A stretch of 64,000 bases of DNA, from assembly GCF_000316645.1 (NCBI RefSeq), contig NC_019684.1:558001-622000 (forward strand), given 5' to 3'. Position numbers and translations under genes: made by a program. The notes beneath the pieces are model-generated. The model did no database searches and was not told where the DNA came from. It worked only from the letters and a program-made list of their open reading frames with translations. Source of the stretch: Nostoc sp. PCC 7524 (GTDB lineage Bacteria > Cyanobacteriota > Cyanobacteriia > Cyanobacteriales > Nostocaceae). This document shows positions 1 to 10,800 of the stretch, one piece after another (positions within the stretch are counted from its first letter, which is position 1; each line of letters starts with the position of its first letter).

Positions 1-918
1 GTTTTGACCAGCTTAACAGAATTACCACCTAATAAATATCACCTATTTGATGAACAAAAACTATCTGATGAAGAGATAGAGCAAATAACTGTAACTAACC
101 AAGCTACAGTTTTTGGTTTTGCTTGTAATCAAACATCAACACTCATGCCCTTGCCTATCTGGTTAGCACATAAATTAGCCAGAAAAATGAGTGAAGTGAG
201 AAATAAAAATATCCTCGATTATTTAACGCCTGATGGTAAAACCCAAGTAGGAATTGAATATAGAAATCGCCGCCCCTATAGAATTCATAGTATTACAGTT
301 ATTGCCAGTCAATATAAACGTGGAAAACCAGAACTCAAGCAATTACAAGATGATATTAGAGAAACTGTAATTTTTCCAGTCTTTGAGCATGAAGATATTA
401 AACCAGATGAAAAAACTCGAATATTTATCAACCCCGATGGCCCATTTATTATTGGTGGACCGTCGGTGCATTCTGGTTTAACAGGTAGGAAAAATGCTAT
501 AGATACCTATGGCGAATATTCTCAACATAGTGGTTCGGCATTAAGTGGTAAAGACCCCATCAGAATTGATAGGGTAGGAGCTTATGCAGCCCGTTATGCA
601 GCTAAGAATATTGTCGCAGCTAAATTAGCTGATGAATGTGAAGTACAGCTAAGTTATTCTATTGGCATTTCTCGTCCTGTGAGTGTGCAAGTAGAAACCT
701 TTGGTACAGGTAAAATATCTGATGAAGAAATTACAATTCTGTTAGAAAAACATTTTGATTTTCGCCTTGCTGGTATTTTGAAAGAGTTTAATTTAAGACA
801 TTTACCTTCATTAGTGAAAGGTGGATTTTATAGAAAGCTGGCCGCCTATGGTCATGTCGGTAGGGATGATATAGATTTGCCTTGGGAGAAATTAGATAAA
901 GTCAGCTTTTTCAATTAA
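1..918 (+). CDS. S-adenosylmethionine synthetase-like protein, 5' end outside window
   Basis: The middle and C-terminal thirds match methionine adenosyltransferase (MetK), which makes SAM from ATP and methionine. Visible family stretches are FGFACNQ, MPLPIWLAHKLAR, GLTGRK, SGKDP, AAKNIVAAKLADECE, SYSIGISRPV and a C-terminal AAYGHVGRDDIDLPWE. The frame is open to the window edge. The N-terminal GHPDK region of normal MetK (about 400 residues) is not visible, so the TTG at position 4 is probably not the true start. The protein is clearly divergent: the usual GAGDQG loop reads ITVTNQATVFGFA and the usual GDxGLTGRK reads SVHSGLTGRK, so two acidic active-site residues of the family are replaced. 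It may be a second, altered MetK paralogue rather than the housekeeping enzyme. Family membership is confident; activity is uncertain. Confidence 0.8.
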   Translation, partial: VLTSLTELPPNKYHLFDEQKLSDEEIEQITVTNQATVFGFACNQTSTLMPLPIWLAHKLARKMSEVRNKNILDYLTPDGKTQVGIEYRNRRPYRIHSITVIASQYKRGKPELKQLQDDIRETVIFPVFEHEDIKPDEKTRIFINPDGPFIIGGPSVHSGLTGRKNAIDTYGEYSQHSGSALSGKDPIRIDRVGAYAARYAAKNIVAAKLADECEVQLSYSIGISRPVSVQVETFGTGKISDEEITILLEKHFDFRLAGILKEFNLRHLPSLVKGGFYRKLAAYGHVGRDDIDLPWEKLDKVSFFN

Positions 919-933
919 CAAGAAAACATAACG

Positions 934-979
934 AAACAGCCCGTCTACTCTTTATTTCATGGAGTGAGCGGGCTTGTTT
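934..979. terminator. Hairpin between convergent genes
   Basis: AAACAGCCCG at 934-943 pairs with CGGGCTTGTTT at 969-979, and an inner ACTC/GAGT extends the stem. The stem has A-rich and T-rich outer arms, so it can act as a terminator for the metK-like gene and for the converging hemerythrin gene. Confidence 0.6.
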
Positions 980-1018
980 GACTATCAACCGACTTGATTA
1001 GACAGTGGGCATTTTATT

Positions 1019-2074
1019 TTACCTATTTGCTCCGGTAGCTTGCCCGCCTAATCTTTCTTGAATGCGGCTTTTAGCTGCTTTAAATTGTGTTGCCAATTGT
1101 TCACTTTGATCTGAACTGAGATTATTGCGAATAGACGCAAACATGGTGCTTTCTTCTTGACGAATATGATCGCCCACTATATCCATCAAATGTCTGACTC
1201 TATCTTTGAATTCAGATGTAGAAGGATTCATGTTGCGGATGGTATCTAATAGCCGCTTCATTTCAGATTGTTCATCATACAGTTCTTGGGTTTCACCCTC
1301 ACCGTAGAAGGAACGTACTCTGGGATAAACTACTTCTTCTTCTGCTTCAGCGTGAGCAGTCAAATCTTTATAAATTTGACCGAAATATTCTTGAATCTTC
1401 TGAGGATCGTTACTTTGTAGTAATTCGGTAAACAGGATATTTACCTTATTGTGATCCATCCGAATCACATCTTGAATATTCATATCCCGCTTGTCACTAC
1501 CTTGGGTAACAGCACTACCAACAGCACCAGTCAAAGCCGCCATCGCATCTTGGACTCGTCCCCAAATACCTTGATCTACTTCTTGCCCAGTCAGTTCGCG
1601 CACACCCAGCACTTCCAAAATACCTTTCAGTTGTTCTTGGTGAGCGCGGTTCTCAAAATTAACGGTATTTAAAGGGCCAATTGCTGCCATCACATCAGCA
1701 CCAACTTTTTGTGCAGCTTTGTGAACCAACAAACCACTCATTACTTGCTGATGCTTCAATAATTCGTGCTGAAATACTTTTTCATAGAAGTTCAATTCCG
1801 AGCCTTGCATTAATTGGCGAATTGTATCTACCATTTGGCGAACTGTATTGCGTGGTTCTTTTTGAATGCCATACTGCACATTAACAGTTTCCAGAACTCC
1901 CATATTTTTGCGATCATCATCGAGCATACTGCGAAAGCGATCGCTAATTTCATTATCAGTTGATTCTCTCAAAAATAATTGCTCATTATCTATGAGCAAC
2001 TGTTGAAGTAATTTCATATCTGCCAATTTAGCAGCAATAGCATTACGTTTTGTATCATCTAAAGTTGATACCAT
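1019..2074 (-). CDS. Hemerythrin HHE-domain protein
   Basis: 351 residues. The C-terminal part, about residues 200-330, is a four-helix hemerythrin-like HHE domain. Candidate diiron ligands are H208 in MDHNK, H241 and E245 in HAEAEEEVVYP, H295, and H303 with E307/E308 in DHIRQEE. The N-terminal 190 residues are helical and Glu/Gln-rich and may be a second, degenerate helical bundle (HELLKHQQ around 103-110). There is no signal peptide or membrane segment, so it should be cytoplasmic. Such proteins bind O2 or NO or take part in oxidative-stress and iron handling; the exact role here is not visible. It converges with the upstream gene and stands alone. Confidence 0.85.
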   Translation of the reverse strand: MVSTLDDTKRNAIAAKLADMKLLQQLLIDNEQLFLRESTDNEISDRFRSMLDDDRKNMGVLETVNVQYGIQKEPRNTVRQMVDTIRQLMQGSELNFYEKVFQHELLKHQQVMSGLLVHKAAQKVGADVMAAIGPLNTVNFENRAHQEQLKGILEVLGVRELTGQEVDQGIWGRVQDAMAALTGAVGSAVTQGSDKRDMNIQDVIRMDHNKVNILFTELLQSNDPQKIQEYFGQIYKDLTAHAEAEEEVVYPRVRSFYGEGETQELYDEQSEMKRLLDTIRNMNPSTSEFKDRVRHLMDIVGDHIRQEESTMFASIRNNLSSDQSEQLATQFKAAKSRIQERLGGQATGANR

Positions 2075-2332
2075 CTTGAGTTCTCCTCAAAAAATACTCG
2101 GATCATTAATAATCTTAAATTTACATACTTTACAGACAATATTCCTCTTTCTTTTGAGCGATTAGCTCGTAACCCAAGATAGAAAAATAGTCTTTTTTAG
2201 ACATCATATTCACGCTTATACTTCTAGGTGGATAGCTATTTCTTAGCTACTCCATCGCCAGATAGATTAATTTTTAATCTCAGTTTTATAGATTAGCTCA
2301 GAGATAATTGTAAATTTGGAGATAATTTAATA

Positions 2333-3076
2333 ATGCCAGAGGGTTCTGGAATAGGAGAACAGGCACTAAATAAAGCCGCAGAAATTGGTTTATCTAGTCA
2401 GTTAGATGAAGTTGAAAATCTAGATGTAAATATTAAAACTGATCCGTTAAAGCTGGTTCAAGGAGAGGTAGAATCAGTCAATATTACAGGTGAAGGTTTA
2501 GTCATGCAGGAAGACCTCCGTATGGAGGTCATGGAAATGCAAATTCATAGTGTGGCTATTAATCCCTTAAGTGCAGCTTTTGGCAAAATTGAACTGACAA
2601 AACCAACAGCAGGTAAGGCGCTGGTGGTATTAACAGAAGCAGATATTAACCGCGCTTTTAACTCTGAATATATCCGCCAACAAATTCAAAGCCAGAAAAT
2701 AAATATTAATGGGCAACCTTACACAGTCGTACCTCAACAAGTAGACTTTCGTCTACCAGGTGAGGGTAAAGTTGCGCTCAATGCCAGCATTCTGTTAGTA
2801 GAAAATGGCGAAACTCACCAAGTTGCATTTACAGCCGTACCCCGTGTTAATGCTAATGGTACAACCGTGACACTAGAAAATGTCACCTATGGCGAAGGTG
2901 AAGAAATTTCACCGGAATTAACCAAAGCTTTGGTAGCGCAAACCAGCGAAATTCTGAACTTAAGTAACTTCGATTTAGAAGGAATGAGTTTGCGAGTTAA
3001 ACAACTAAAAGTAGACACGGGTAAACTCACACTGCAAGCAGAAGCGGACGTAGAACAAATTCCCTTTGCTGAATAG
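2333..3076 (+). CDS. DUF2993 (LmeA-like) domain protein
   Basis: 247 residues, recognised as the cyanobacterial DUF2993 family from the pattern of alternating beta-strand repeats (LDVNIKTDPLKLVQGEVESVNITGEG) and the conserved VLTEADINRAFNSEYIR segment. Actinobacterial LmeA members of this family bind phospholipid; function in cyanobacteria is not established. There is no obvious signal peptide. The next gene, a DUF2231 membrane protein, starts 10 bases after the stop, so the two are probably one transcription unit at the envelope. Confidence 0.8.
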   Translation: MPEGSGIGEQALNKAAEIGLSSQLDEVENLDVNIKTDPLKLVQGEVESVNITGEGLVMQEDLRMEVMEMQIHSVAINPLSAAFGKIELTKPTAGKALVVLTEADINRAFNSEYIRQQIQSQKININGQPYTVVPQQVDFRLPGEGKVALNASILLVENGETHQVAFTAVPRVNANGTTVTLENVTYGEGEEISPELTKALVAQTSEILNLSNFDLEGMSLRVKQLKVDTGKLTLQAEADVEQIPFAE

Positions 3077-3086
3077 GATAAATATT

Positions 3087-3647
3087 ATGGAAACCACAGA
3101 AACAACTTCCACAAATTCAACAGCTTCTACACCATTTCCCCATATTCCCCCAGTAATTGAAAGTGACGATCGCGAATATCGTGATTCAGGTGTACCCAGT
3201 ACAGTAGCGATCGCGGGACATCCTTTACATCCCCTCAGTGTCATTTTTCCCATCGCCTTTTTAGCTGCCGCCTTGGGTAGTGACTTTGGCTACTGGTTAA
3301 CCCGCGATTTCTTCTGGGCAAGAGCTTCCCTTTGGCTAATTGGATTGGGATTAGCTAGTGGTGCGATCGCTGCAATTATCGGCTTAAGCGACTTTTTGCA
3401 AATTGAACGTGTCCGTAAACGTCAAGCAGGTTGGGCGCACCTGATTCTTAACGTTTCTCTCCTAGCCTTAACTGTAGTCAACTTTCTACTGCGACTAGGC
3501 GACGCTGAAGCCAGAATCTTACCTTGGGGACTGTTACTTTCGTTAATTGTCGGTACTCTCACCAGCATTTCCGGCTGGTTTGGCGCAGAACTCTCCTATC
3601 GTCACAAAATTGGTGTAGTTGGTGCAGGTAGTAGAAGATACCCGTAA
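3087..3647 (+). CDS. DUF2231 predicted membrane protein
   Basis: 186 residues from the ATG at 3087; a longer reading from TTG 3066 would overlap the previous gene and is less likely. After a hydrophilic N-terminus rich in Thr and Ser there is the family signature GHPLHPLSVIFPIAFL, followed by four hydrophobic segments, each carrying the usual Asp/Gly turns. DUF2231 proteins are inner-membrane proteins of unknown function, sometimes beside haem or redox genes. It follows the DUF2993 gene by 10 bases and is probably co-transcribed. Confidence 0.82.
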   Translation: METTETTSTNSTASTPFPHIPPVIESDDREYRDSGVPSTVAIAGHPLHPLSVIFPIAFLAAALGSDFGYWLTRDFFWARASLWLIGLGLASGAIAAIIGLSDFLQIERVRKRQAGWAHLILNVSLLALTVVNFLLRLGDAEARILPWGLLLSLIVGTLTSISGWFGAELSYRHKIGVVGAGSRRYP

Positions 3648-3650
3648 TAT

Positions 3651-3682
3651 TTCAGAGGGGAGAGAATTTCTTCCCCTCTGAA
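3651..3682 (+). terminator. Hairpin after the DUF2231 gene
   Basis: A perfect 10-bp stem, TTCAGAGGGG (3651-3660) with CCCCTCTGAA (3673-3682), starts 4 bases after the stop codon. It is followed by a T-rich stretch (TTTTTG). Confidence 0.7.
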
Positions 3683-4494
3683 TAATGATTTTTGTATTTG
3701 TTATTAGCGAAAATCTGGGGATGGTTTTCTGCACAGTGTATCTGAGTGCTTGCTATGCCAAAGCTCGATAATTGATAAATGGTAAAAGTTTTCGGAGAAT
3801 GACAGAAGCAATATAAATACGGACTTCTGCCGATTTTCTTAAAACTTAAAGGTAGTGCGAATTGTACCTATGACGACATCAGGGTTATCACTGCTTTGGT
3901 TAGGAGCAATTAACCAAATTACACCCGGTGTAATTGAAATATGATCGCTAAGTTGATATTTGTAAAACGCTTCTAGATGCACTGGGGTGGCGCGATTGGG
4001 AATAGTTTTTACTAGGTCATTACCACCAAAGAAAGCTTGAAATGTAGGATCAGCTACACCGTAACGAGTGGCGTGAGGTGGGACTCCAGCGATAATTCCC
4101 CCCAGATTTCCCTTTTTACCCAAATCAGGAAAAGCTAAGGCGATCGCATAACTATAAATATCTGTACTATCACCATTTTCTCCTGGTTCTGGTTCACCTT
4201 GCACATTGGTGTACATAAACCAACCATTGACTGCAAATCGGGGAGAAATTCGCCATAACCCCGCTACACCATAGGAATTGGTGGACAAGCGCAAATTGCC
4301 TGTACTAGAAAGACTGGGAATGTTGGCTGAAGTCGTCCCAACATCATTGAGGAAAATAGGTGTTCCTCCAGTGTAACTGTTAACGTAGGTTAGCCCAAAG
4401 GCAATGTCTTGACTTGGTTGGATGCTTAACTGTGCCAAAGCTGAATATCGGCCATTAAATAAACCACCCGCAAACAAATTAGCGTTAGTTAAAT

Positions 4495-6734
4495 CCCACA
4501 TTCCGCACCCATAAGTATCACAGAGTGAAATAACGGAGAAGAAACATCGAAGTGAGAATAAAAACAGACATACTGAGTGTCAAAAGACATTTGAGTAACA
4601 ATAAACCAGCAAAAATGGCATCAAAACCTATTCTCAATAAGTACCAATAAGAACTAAGGGAATAGGAAGGAGTGAGAGATAAATAAAAGAAGACGTTGAA
4701 GAGGAAAATGATAAATTAGACTCATAAAGCCTGCGAAAAACCTAAATTATTGGCAAAAAGAAAAAGAGCTATGAATCAAAGAGATTAGCTCATGATATTG
4801 GAGAAATAAAATTAATAGAGAGAAGAGTTAGCTGGCTAATTGATAATAAATTAAACAATCATCAGGTAAAAGATTTAAGATAAAGTCTCTTTCGGGATTC
4901 CAATTAGAGATGTGTTTTTCATTCTTAAATTTAACTAAATGAATAGACTGAAAGCATTGAAAAATCCAGCGTAAAGTGGGGCGGTCAGTCGATTTACCTA
5001 ACTGATTCTTAATTGTTGATTGAGATTTTCTGAGTGCAGTCCTGATTTGACGTTGAGCCAAGGTATAAACTAGCAGACATAAACCCATAATCATTGCCAA
5101 TGACTCTATTCTCTCTGGACTTTTGAGGAAAATACTGTCGGCAAAAAATAATGGGTCTTTCAGGAAAGCAAATCCTCTTTCACAAGACTGCTGGGCTTTA
5201 TATTCATTCAACATCGAGTCATTGCTAAGTTCATTTAAATCTAAAACATTAGTGGCAATAATGAAACGTCCTGCACCCAGAACTTCTGTGTTAATTTTAC
5301 TTTCGTCCTGGGAAACTGTCGCTGATATTTGGTATGCTGTTTCTACTTGATTATCTTGATTTTTGAACTTGATTTCAGTAACTTGGCTCGACTGAATTTG
5401 ATGGTATTTAAATTGTTTTGATAGTTTGGTTAATGCCTTGACAGCATCAACCTCACAAGCAAATTTATCTTTTGATAATTCTTTTAACTCAAGAACAGCT
5501 TTCGATTCAGCTTTCGTAATTTTTTGTGAAAGTTTACGCAGGTCTGATGCTTTTCGCTCTTGACTTTGCACTACCAACCATCTTTGCTCTATTCCTGCAT
5601 AACTTACAATTTTTGCAGCAAATTTATATCCTGGTAAGTTACTATCAATAAATTCTGATGCTGCTAATGTTGATATTAATGATTGTGCTGCTTTAATGGT
5701 TAATGGCACTCGACATAACCAACGTAAATCCGACATTAATTTCAGATTTGATTCTGTGTATAAAGCCGAGTCTGCAACTATGAGACTATCAACTTCTAAT
5801 TGTTTTTGATACTCTACTGCTATTTGACCAAAGCAGGATGAGTCAGCTTGATTTCCAGATGCTAATTTTAAAAATATTGGTATATCTCCATCTCCCGAAC
5901 ATATTAGTTCTATGATAAATTGTTTTAAGTCTGGTCTATGGTCACGGGAATAGCCATAGGTGATGGTAATCTCTTTTGGTGATTTTACTACTAATTCTTC
6001 TGATTCTTGGGTATTTCCTATTTGTTGATTCTCAAATATTACTTCTGGTAATCTGGTGTTGTACTGCCCATGTACGTGCATTGATGACGAATCTAAATGT
6101 GATGATGACAGAGATACACCAAATTTTTGGGCAGCTTTTAAGGCAATGATAGAAAATATTGTATCCAGTCCTTTGATAAATAGTTTATCCATGACTCTTC
6201 CCAGCTTATCGTCGTTGAGATATTCTGGTTTTACTCCTACTCCCATTAAATGCTCACAGGCTATTGTTTCAAAATATTTGGGAAACATATATAAAGGTTT
6301 GGATACAAATCCTAACCCATTCAATATCATGGCTTTGACAACATGACCTGAACTGATTTTTTCTCCTTTTTCAACTCCTATTAATTCATTGATTATTTCT
6401 ACTAATCCTATCCTATCTATTATTCCTGCTACTATCCCTAGATGGTCTATGTTCTGAATTTCCATTTCTTGGGGTGGCAATTGCACAACAGATTTCTCCA
6501 CAGCTTCTGTTGTGATTTTCTCATTTATCTTTTTATGAGCAATTAATTTTTTTCTCTGAACTTTTCTTTTCCTTTCTTTTATCTCTGCGGCAAAACTTCA
6601 CTTTCTCACTCCCCCTGTCGATTTTAATGCAACTTATTCTCATTACCTCTCTTAGCAATTGAATTGACTTTAGTTCTTGTGTACTACTTTGCTGGCTTTG
6701 CTTGATGTGTGACAGTTAGGGTGCGGAAGGTGGG
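4495..6734 (-). mobile_element. IS1634-family insertion sequence, 2,240 bp
   Basis: The left end reads CCCACATTCCGCACCC (from 4495) and the inverted right end reads CCCACCTTCCGCACCC (to 6734). Similarity continues inward as TAAGTATCACA against TAACTGTCACA. Both ends are flanked by the direct repeat TTAAAT (4489-4494 and 6735-6740), which is the target duplication. The element carries one transposase gene. About 330 bases of non-coding sequence (4502-4827) lie between its left end and the transposase stop; I see nothing else there. Intact ends and an undamaged transposase suggest a recent insertion. Confidence 0.92.
4828..6501 (-). CDS. IS1634-family transposase
   Basis: 557 residues. The N-terminal region (IQNIDHLGIVAGIIDRIGLVEIINELI) is the DUF4277 domain typical of IS1634-type transposases. 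The DDE nuclease core follows, with SSSHLDSSSMHVHG, YGYSRDHRPDLKQ, LIVADSALYTESNL and a late acidic segment, CERGFAFLKDP. The C-terminal helical part (AMIMGLCLLVYTLAQRQIRTAL) is also standard. The frame is full length with no stop or shift, so the element may still be mobile. It is the only gene in the element and lies on the same strand as the interrupted porin. Confidence 0.93.
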   Translation of the reverse strand: MEKSVVQLPPQEMEIQNIDHLGIVAGIIDRIGLVEIINELIGVEKGEKISSGHVVKAMILNGLGFVSKPLYMFPKYFETIACEHLMGVGVKPEYLNDDKLGRVMDKLFIKGLDTIFSIIALKAAQKFGVSLSSSHLDSSSMHVHGQYNTRLPEVIFENQQIGNTQESEELVVKSPKEITITYGYSRDHRPDLKQFIIELICSGDGDIPIFLKLASGNQADSSCFGQIAVEYQKQLEVDSLIVADSALYTESNLKLMSDLRWLCRVPLTIKAAQSLISTLAASEFIDSNLPGYKFAAKIVSYAGIEQRWLVVQSQERKASDLRKLSQKITKAESKAVLELKELSKDKFACEVDAVKALTKLSKQFKYHQIQSSQVTEIKFKNQDNQVETAYQISATVSQDESKINTEVLGAGRFIIATNVLDLNELSNDSMLNEYKAQQSCERGFAFLKDPLFFADSIFLKSPERIESLAMIMGLCLLVYTLAQRQIRTALRKSQSTIKNQLGKSTDRPTLRWIFQCFQSIHLVKFKNEKHISNWNPERDFILNLLPDDCLIYYQLAS

Positions 6735-7835
6735 TTAAATTTCCTGGTTGATTAGCATCCGTTGCTAAGTAGCCTAAACTCAAACTCATGGCGGGATTAA
6801 ATTCATAAGTTAAGCCTAAACCAGCACCAGAAGCACCGATGCGGTAAATCGGACTATATTGACCGAAGGTAGACACAGAACCTGAACCACCGTCTTCATC
6901 TCCCACTGTACTAAACACATTGGGTAAATAATCTACGTGTTCACCACGGTTAGCAAAAACAGCCGCGTGCAATTTCCTCCCCACAGGAAATTTATAACTA
7001 ACAGTTCCCAATTCTACACTCCCAAAATTATTGGCGGGAACTCCTTGGTTAAATGTTTGACCACCTTCAGGAGTTGTACCAAGGATACCGAAGTTAGCCA
7101 GGATGGGATCTGCACCATATCGAAAACCGCCAGCCCTTTGGGGGTGGGGCGTGCTACCAGTGACTAAGCGAATTTTTAACTCATCTTTACCAGTAAAACT
7201 ACTGATTAAATTCAGACGGATTCTGTTAGCAAAGACAGCATTATTACGAGTGACACCAGCATTCAACGGGTCACTATCTCCTGAGAAAACATCAGTAATA
7301 GCAAAAATCACTTCGCCGGAAAGTTTGGTAGTGGTGGAGAACTGCTGTGTTTCTAAAGTTGCAGTTCTGGCTTCTGTTGCATCCACCCGTCCCCGTAAAG
7401 TCGCTAGTTCGGCTGTAAATTCCTCTTGTAGCCTTTGTAAAGTCGCTAAGTCTTCTTTTTGAACTGTTTCAGCCGTAGCCGTAGCTATTAGCTCATTTAC
7501 CCTATCTAAGCAAGCATTTAACCCTGCGGCGAACTCATAACGAGTCATCGCACGATTTCCCCGGAACGTACCGTTGGGATAACCTGCAATACAGCCATAA
7601 CGTTCTACTAAAGATTGCAAAGCTGCAAACGCCCAATCTGTGGGTTGGACATCGGATAGCTGAGATACGGAAGTTACCTGTGCTAATGAGTCATCTGTAT
7701 TTTCCGCCGCCCATACTTCCGCCGCAATTACCCATGTTGATACACCTAAAAGCCCACACCACAATGCTTTTAACATCACAACCTCAATAGTATATACACC
7801 TGTATCCCAAATACTTTACGTTGGTATCTAGACAA

Positions 7836-7850
7836 TGATAATAATTATCA
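7836..7850. promoter_or_regulatory. Fur-box-like operator between porin and lanM
   Basis: TGATAAT-A-ATTATCA is a perfect 7-1-7 inverted repeat and matches the well-known Fur consensus exactly. It sits 57 bases upstream of the porin start (minus strand) and 34 bases upstream of the lanM start (plus strand), so one Fur dimer pair could repress both. The porin family fits iron control. Binding is inferred. Confidence 0.75.
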
Positions 7851-7860
7851 TAATCACGCG

Positions 7861-7876
7861 ACAGTGTAAACACTGT
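7861..7876. promoter_or_regulatory. 16-bp palindrome just before lanM
   Basis: ACAGTGT-AA-ACACTGT is a perfect 7-2-7 inverted repeat ending 8 bases before the lanM ATG, distinct in sequence from the Fur box next to it. It may be a second operator or a hairpin in the leader that overlaps the ribosome-binding region (no strong Shine-Dalgarno is seen here). The binding factor is unknown. Confidence 0.5.
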
Positions 7877-7884
7877 GATTTCTC

Positions 7885-10800
7885 ATGAAAAAAATTAACA
7901 GTGAGGATGCCGCTTGGTATCGTGCAGTATCACTAACAGAAAGAATTGCGGCTATGTCGCTAACAGCACCAGCGAATGTTGATTTGGGACAGCGACGACT
8001 CCAGCAATGGCGGATGCAATCTCCTTTCATGAATGAGACTTTGTTTGTCCAAAGATTAGCAATAGATGGTTTAAAGGTAGATGATTTTTGTTACTTATTA
8101 GGGCAAACAGCACCACAAATTCCACAAGCTTGGTTAGGGAAATTGACGGCAGTTTTCAGTGATTCTGGGGATGAGGAGATGATAGAAATACAAGGTTTGC
8201 CCCATCCTCATCTGGGATTGCTAAATGCGATCGCACCCTGGATTCATCAAGGTATGATGCAATTGAGGGCGGGGGTTAATAACCTACAAAATATACCTAT
8301 TAATATCAGTAATATTGACAGTATTTTTTTACAAGGCTTACCAGAACAACTATTATTCATGCTCCAGCCCACCTTGGTACTAGAACTCAATGTAGCAAGG
8401 TTACAAGGATTATTAACAGGTGATACTGCCGAGGAGAGATTTTCTAGCTTTGTGCAACGGTTGCTAACGGGGGAAGCGAGGCTAATGCTTTGGCAAGAAT
8501 ACCCTGTGTTAGCACGGCTAACTATAGAAGAAATTCAGCGATGGGTAACAACTAGCTTAGAATTTCTGCAACGTCTTGGCGATGATTGGGAAGAAATATG
8601 TCAGCACTTCCAGCCAGATAACCCCGGTAAACTGATCAAAATTCAACGGGGTGCAGGGGATAGTCATCATGGTGGTAGGTCTGTTTTTATACTGAAATTT
8701 GAGAGTGGTTGGCAGTTAGTTTATAAGCCCCGTTCCCTAGCTGTAGATGGGCATTTTCAAGAATTATTACTCTGGTTAAATCAACAAGGTACTCATCCCC
8801 CCTTTAAAACCCTAAAAATTCTCAACCGGGGTGATTATGGTTGGATGGAATTTGTCAAAGCGCAAGAATGTACTTCCTTGGAGGAAATTGAGCGGTTTTA
8901 TCAGCGTCAAGGCGGTTACTTAGCCTTGTTATATGTTTTATCAGCTACAGACTTTCACTTTGAAAACTTAGTCGCTGTCGGCGAACACCCCATACTAATT
9001 GATTTAGAATCTCTATTTCATCCCCACAGCCATGAAGCCACAACCACAGCCGCCGCTACCTTAGATAGAGAAATGATTGCAGATTCCGTATTGCGGGTAG
9101 GTTTATTACCTCAGTTAGTCTGGGGAAATACCCAAGCAGCCGGAATTGATTTGAGTGGCTTGGGTGGTGCGGCTGGACAAGTTACACCAGAAAGAGTCCC
9201 CCAGTTAGAGAAGATGGGGACTGATACCATGCGAATTGTCCGCCGACAGGTGGTATTAGCAGGTAGTCAGAATCGCCCCACACTCAACGATAAGGAGGTG
9301 AATGTACAAGCCTATACACCAGCTATTATCCAAGGATTTACAGATGTTTACCGCACCCTTTTACAACATCGTCAAGAATTACTGAAGATATTAGAGAGAT
9401 TTGCGGCTGATGAGGTGCGTGTAGTGCTGCGTCCGAGTCGAAGTTATGCTTTACTACTGCGGGAAAGCTATCACCCGGATGTGTTGCGCGATGCCTTAGA
9501 GCGCGATCGCCTGTTTGATAAACTGTGGGTAGACGTACAAAATCGTCCCATTCTCAGTCAAGTTATTAGGGCGGAACGTCAAGCATTATGGCAAGGTGAT
9601 ATTCCCTTATTTACCACCAATCCCCAATCCCGCGACTTATGGAGTCTAGATACTGGTTTACATTTGCCCAATTTTTTCACCCAGTCGGGAATGGAATTAG
9701 TTTACCATCGCATCCAACAACTCAGCGAAGGAGACTTGCAGCGTCAGCAATGGTTTATTCAGTCAGCTTTGGCTACCTTGGGGATAAATACTAATACTGA
9801 TCAACATCAAGTCAAACACTCAGCTAGTATTATTCACTCCCAAATTTCCGTCCCCCACTCACCACTCACAGCAGCTTGTATAATTGCTGACCGTCTAGAA
9901 CTCCTCGCCCATAAAAGCAGTGAATTAATTAATTGGATGGGTGTCACCGTCACCAACAATCATCAATGGACATTAGCCCCCTTGGGAACAGATTTTTATG
10001 AAGGTGTACCAGGAATAGCTTTTTTCCTAGCTTATTTAGGAGAAATTACGCAAAATTATCACTACACCCGTCTAGCACAAGTCACCATCAAAACTTTACA
10101 ACAGCAGTTAATTAGAGATGCCGACACAATCAAATTCATCGGCGCATTTAGTGGCTGGGGAGGAATTATTTACACCTACACTCACTTAGGTACACTCTGG
10201 CAAAATCCTGATTTAATTGCTGATGCAGTCACCTTAGTCGAAAAACTTCCTCCCTTGATAGCCCAAGATGAACAGTTAGATATCATCGCAGGTGCGGCTG
10301 GTTGCATTGCTAGCTTGTTAAGTTTATACCAAGTTTTTCCCGATGACTTAATTTTAGATGTCGCCTTAGAGTGTGGAGAACATCTTCTCAACCAAGCCCA
10401 AATCATAGATAATTGCATCGGCTGGATTTCCCCCAGTGGTGGAAAACAACCCCTCACAGGATTTGCTCATGGTGCGGCTGGGTTTGCATCGGTGCTGTTA
10501 GAATTAGCCCAAATTACTGGCAAACAAGAATTTCAAACCGCAGCTATCAAAGCAATTAACTACGAACGCAGACATTTTTCCCCAGAGGCGGGGAACTGGC
10601 TAGACTTACGCACCCCCGCACAAAACCAGTTTATGACAGCGTGGTGTCATGGTGCGCCAGGGATTGGCTTGGGACGCTGGCGTGCCTTAAAATACCTAGA
10701 TGATCCAGAAATTCACAAAGAAATTGCGATCGCCATTCATACCACCATCAACCAAGGATTCGGGGATAATCAATGTCTGTGTCATGGAGACTTAGGCAAC

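Larger units (their letters stand above)
3839..7779 (-). pseudogene. SLH-domain iron-uptake porin gene, interrupted by an IS
   Basis: The gene runs from 7779 down to 6735 and continues from 4488 to 3839. Removing the insertion and one 6-bp target duplication gives 1,695 bases, an uninterrupted frame of 564 codons plus stop, reading ...NQPGNLTNANLFAGG... across the junction. Residues 1-24 are a signal peptide (AAEVWAAE). An SLH domain follows (DVQPTDWAFAALQSLVERYG, then NRAMTRYEFAAGLNACLDR), then a coiled coil and an OprB-like beta-barrel ending in RTTFKF. This is the normal layout and length of cyanobacterial iron-uptake porins. As found, the N-terminal piece ends inside the IS after a short false tail, and the C-terminal piece has no native start, so the porin is inactive. 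A Fur-box-like site lies upstream, shared with lanM. Confidence 0.92.
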
